DNA from: Steroidobacteraceae bacterium
GTDB taxonomy: Bacteria; Pseudomonadota; Gammaproteobacteria; Steroidobacterales; Steroidobacteraceae
NCBI GenBank assembly: GCA_021325695.1
Contig: JAJTCR010000106.1
Span: 1 to 5,813, forward strand
DNA: 5,813 bases
Direction: 5' to 3'
Position 1 is the stretch's first letter. Each line of letters begins with the position of its first letter. This document shows positions 4,746 to 5,813 of this stretch, one piece after another. The position numbers were made by a program, and so were the translations under genes. The notes under the pieces were generated by a model. It did no database searches. It worked only from the letters and a program-made list of their open reading frames with translations, and was not told where the DNA came from.

Positions 4746-5813
4746 ATGCACCCGGGCACGGACACCATTGCAGCCATCTCGACCGCGCCCGGCCGCGGCG
4801 GCGTGGGCATCGTGCGAGTTTCGGGCCCCGGCGTGAAAGCGATCGCCGAGACGCTGCTCGGTCGCGTGCCCGAACCGCGCCGCGCCGGCCTGCACGATTT
4901 CACCGACGAGTCGGGCGCCCCGATCGACCAGGGGCTGGCGCTGTATTTTCCGGCGCCACATTCCTATACGGGTGAGGACGTGCTCGAGCTCCACGGTCAC
5001 GGCGGCCCCGTCGTCCTGGACCTGTTGCTGCAGCGCCTGCTCGGACTCGGCGCGCGGCTCGCGACCGCCGGCGAGTTCACGCAGCGCGCGTTCCTCAACG
5101 ACAAGCTCGACCTGGCGCAGGCCGAGGCGATCGCCGACCTGATCGACAGCGGCTCGGCCCAGGCGGCACGCGCTGCGCTGCGCTCGCTGCAGGGCGAATT
5201 CTCGCGCCAGGTCCACGAGCTTTCCGAGCGCGCGCTGGAGCTGCGGATGTGGATCGAGGCTGCCATCGACTTCCCGGAAGAAGAGATCGACTTCCTCGCT
5301 GACCGCGCGCTCGGCGAGCGGATGGAGGACCTGCGACGACGTTTCGGTGAACTCGCCGAAACGGCGCGGCAAGGCGCCCTGCTCAGGGACGGTCTCACGG
5401 TCGTGATCGCCGGTCGTCCGAACGCGGGCAAATCGAGCCTGCTCAACCGGCTGGCCGGCTACGAGGCCGCCATCGTCACGGCGATTCCCGGCACGACCCG
5501 TGACGTGTTGCGCGAACGGATTTCGATCGACGGCCTGCCGCTGCACGTGCTGGACACGGCCGGCCTGCGCGAGTCGCAGGATACCGTCGAGGTGGAAGGT
5601 ATCCGGCGCGCCCACGCGGAGATTGCACGGGCCGACCGCGTGCTGTTCGTGGTCGACTCGGCGGACACCGAGGCAGTCCGCGGGATCGACGCCGACCTTG
5701 CCCGACTGCCGTCCGGCGTGCCCCGGACCGTCGTCTTCAACAAGATCGACCTCAGCCTGGAATCGCCCCGGCTGCACGAGGGCGCGGACGGCTCGACCCG
5801 GGTCTACGTCTGT
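4746..5813 (+). CDS. mnmE: tRNA uridine-5-carboxymethylaminomethyl modification GTPase MnmE, 3' end outside window
   Basis: MnmE, with MnmG, modifies the wobble uridine (U34) of certain tRNAs using a tetrahydrofolate-derived carbon and GTP hydrolysis. The visible 356 residues are about four fifths of a typical 454-residue protein. The N-terminal folate-binding domain (about 1-118) has DTIAAISTAPGRGGVGIVRV (6-25), YTGEDVLELHGHGGP (74-88) and GEFTQRAFLNDKLDLAQAEA (109-128). The helical domain has IEAAIDFPEEEIDFL (170-184). The inserted G domain shows G1 GRPNAGKS (223-230), the G2 region with PGTTRD (248-253), G3 DTAG (270-273) and G4 NKID (332-335). The rest of the G domain, the end of the helical domain and the conserved C-terminal cysteine lie beyond the edge. 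The ATG at 4746 matches the family start; only a weak GAG precedes it. The 49-base gap after yidC holds the hairpins described separately; co-transcription with yidC is plausible. Confidence 0.97.
   Translation, partial: MHPGTDTIAAISTAPGRGGVGIVRVSGPGVKAIAETLLGRVPEPRRAGLHDFTDESGAPIDQGLALYFPAPHSYTGEDVLELHGHGGPVVLDLLLQRLLGLGARLATAGEFTQRAFLNDKLDLAQAEAIADLIDSGSAQAARAALRSLQGEFSRQVHELSERALELRMWIEAAIDFPEEEIDFLADRALGERMEDLRRRFGELAETARQGALLRDGLTVVIAGRPNAGKSSLLNRLAGYEAAIVTAIPGTTRDVLRERISIDGLPLHVLDTAGLRESQDTVEVEGIRRAHAEIARADRVLFVVDSADTEAVRGIDADLARLPSGVPRTVVFNKIDLSLESPRLHEGADGSTRVYVC

Noticed and set aside
2750..4903. Long minus-strand open frame opposite yidC (717 codons)
   Set aside because: It runs antisense across yidD, yidC and the mnmE start, is rich in Arg, His and Asp with no domain, and reflects codon bias of the real genes on the other strand.

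Overview
The window is the chromosomal replication-origin neighbourhood of a GC-rich proteobacterium. Protein sequences and gene order point to a gammaproteobacterium: the DnaA C-terminus, DnaN N-terminus, YidD core and MnmE GTPase domain all resemble their E. coli and Pseudomonas counterparts. I cannot name a genus. Every gene is a housekeeping gene. I see no mobile element, CRISPR array, tRNA, rRNA or obvious foreign gene.

Layout, left to right. Positions 1-374 (minus strand) hold the first 124 residues of dnaN, the DNA polymerase III sliding clamp; its 3' end lies outside the window. Positions 375-583 are a gene-free stretch that looks like oriC. It has an AT-rich segment (about 19% GC over 391-426) next to the dnaN start, a near-match to the E. 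coli 13-mer unwinding repeat, several DnaA-box-like 9-mers including one full match to TTWTNCACA, and a 16-bp dyad. Positions 584-2008 (minus) hold dnaA, starting at GTG. Positions 2009-2213 are a divergent control region with a probable dnaA promoter, a DnaA box over its -35 region, a good sigma70-type promoter for rpmH, and a leader hairpin. To the right on the plus strand run rpmH (2214-2348), rnpA (about 2345-2740), yidD (2725-2973), yidC (2990-4696) and the first 356 codons of mnmE (4746 to the window edge).

How the genes fit together: DnaA opens the origin and DnaN clamps the polymerase. The rightward cluster joins ribosomal protein L34, the protein part of RNase P, the membrane-insertion proteins YidD and YidC, and the tRNA wobble-uridine modification GTPase MnmE. 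Genes diverge from the 2009-2213 region, as is usual around an origin.

The points most worth checking are the oriC candidate and the start of rnpA. The rnpA frame has no ATG, GTG or TTG between the rpmH gene and its conserved core. It may start at a CTG overlapping the rpmH stop codon, or the sequence may carry a one-base error. I found no previously undescribed system.
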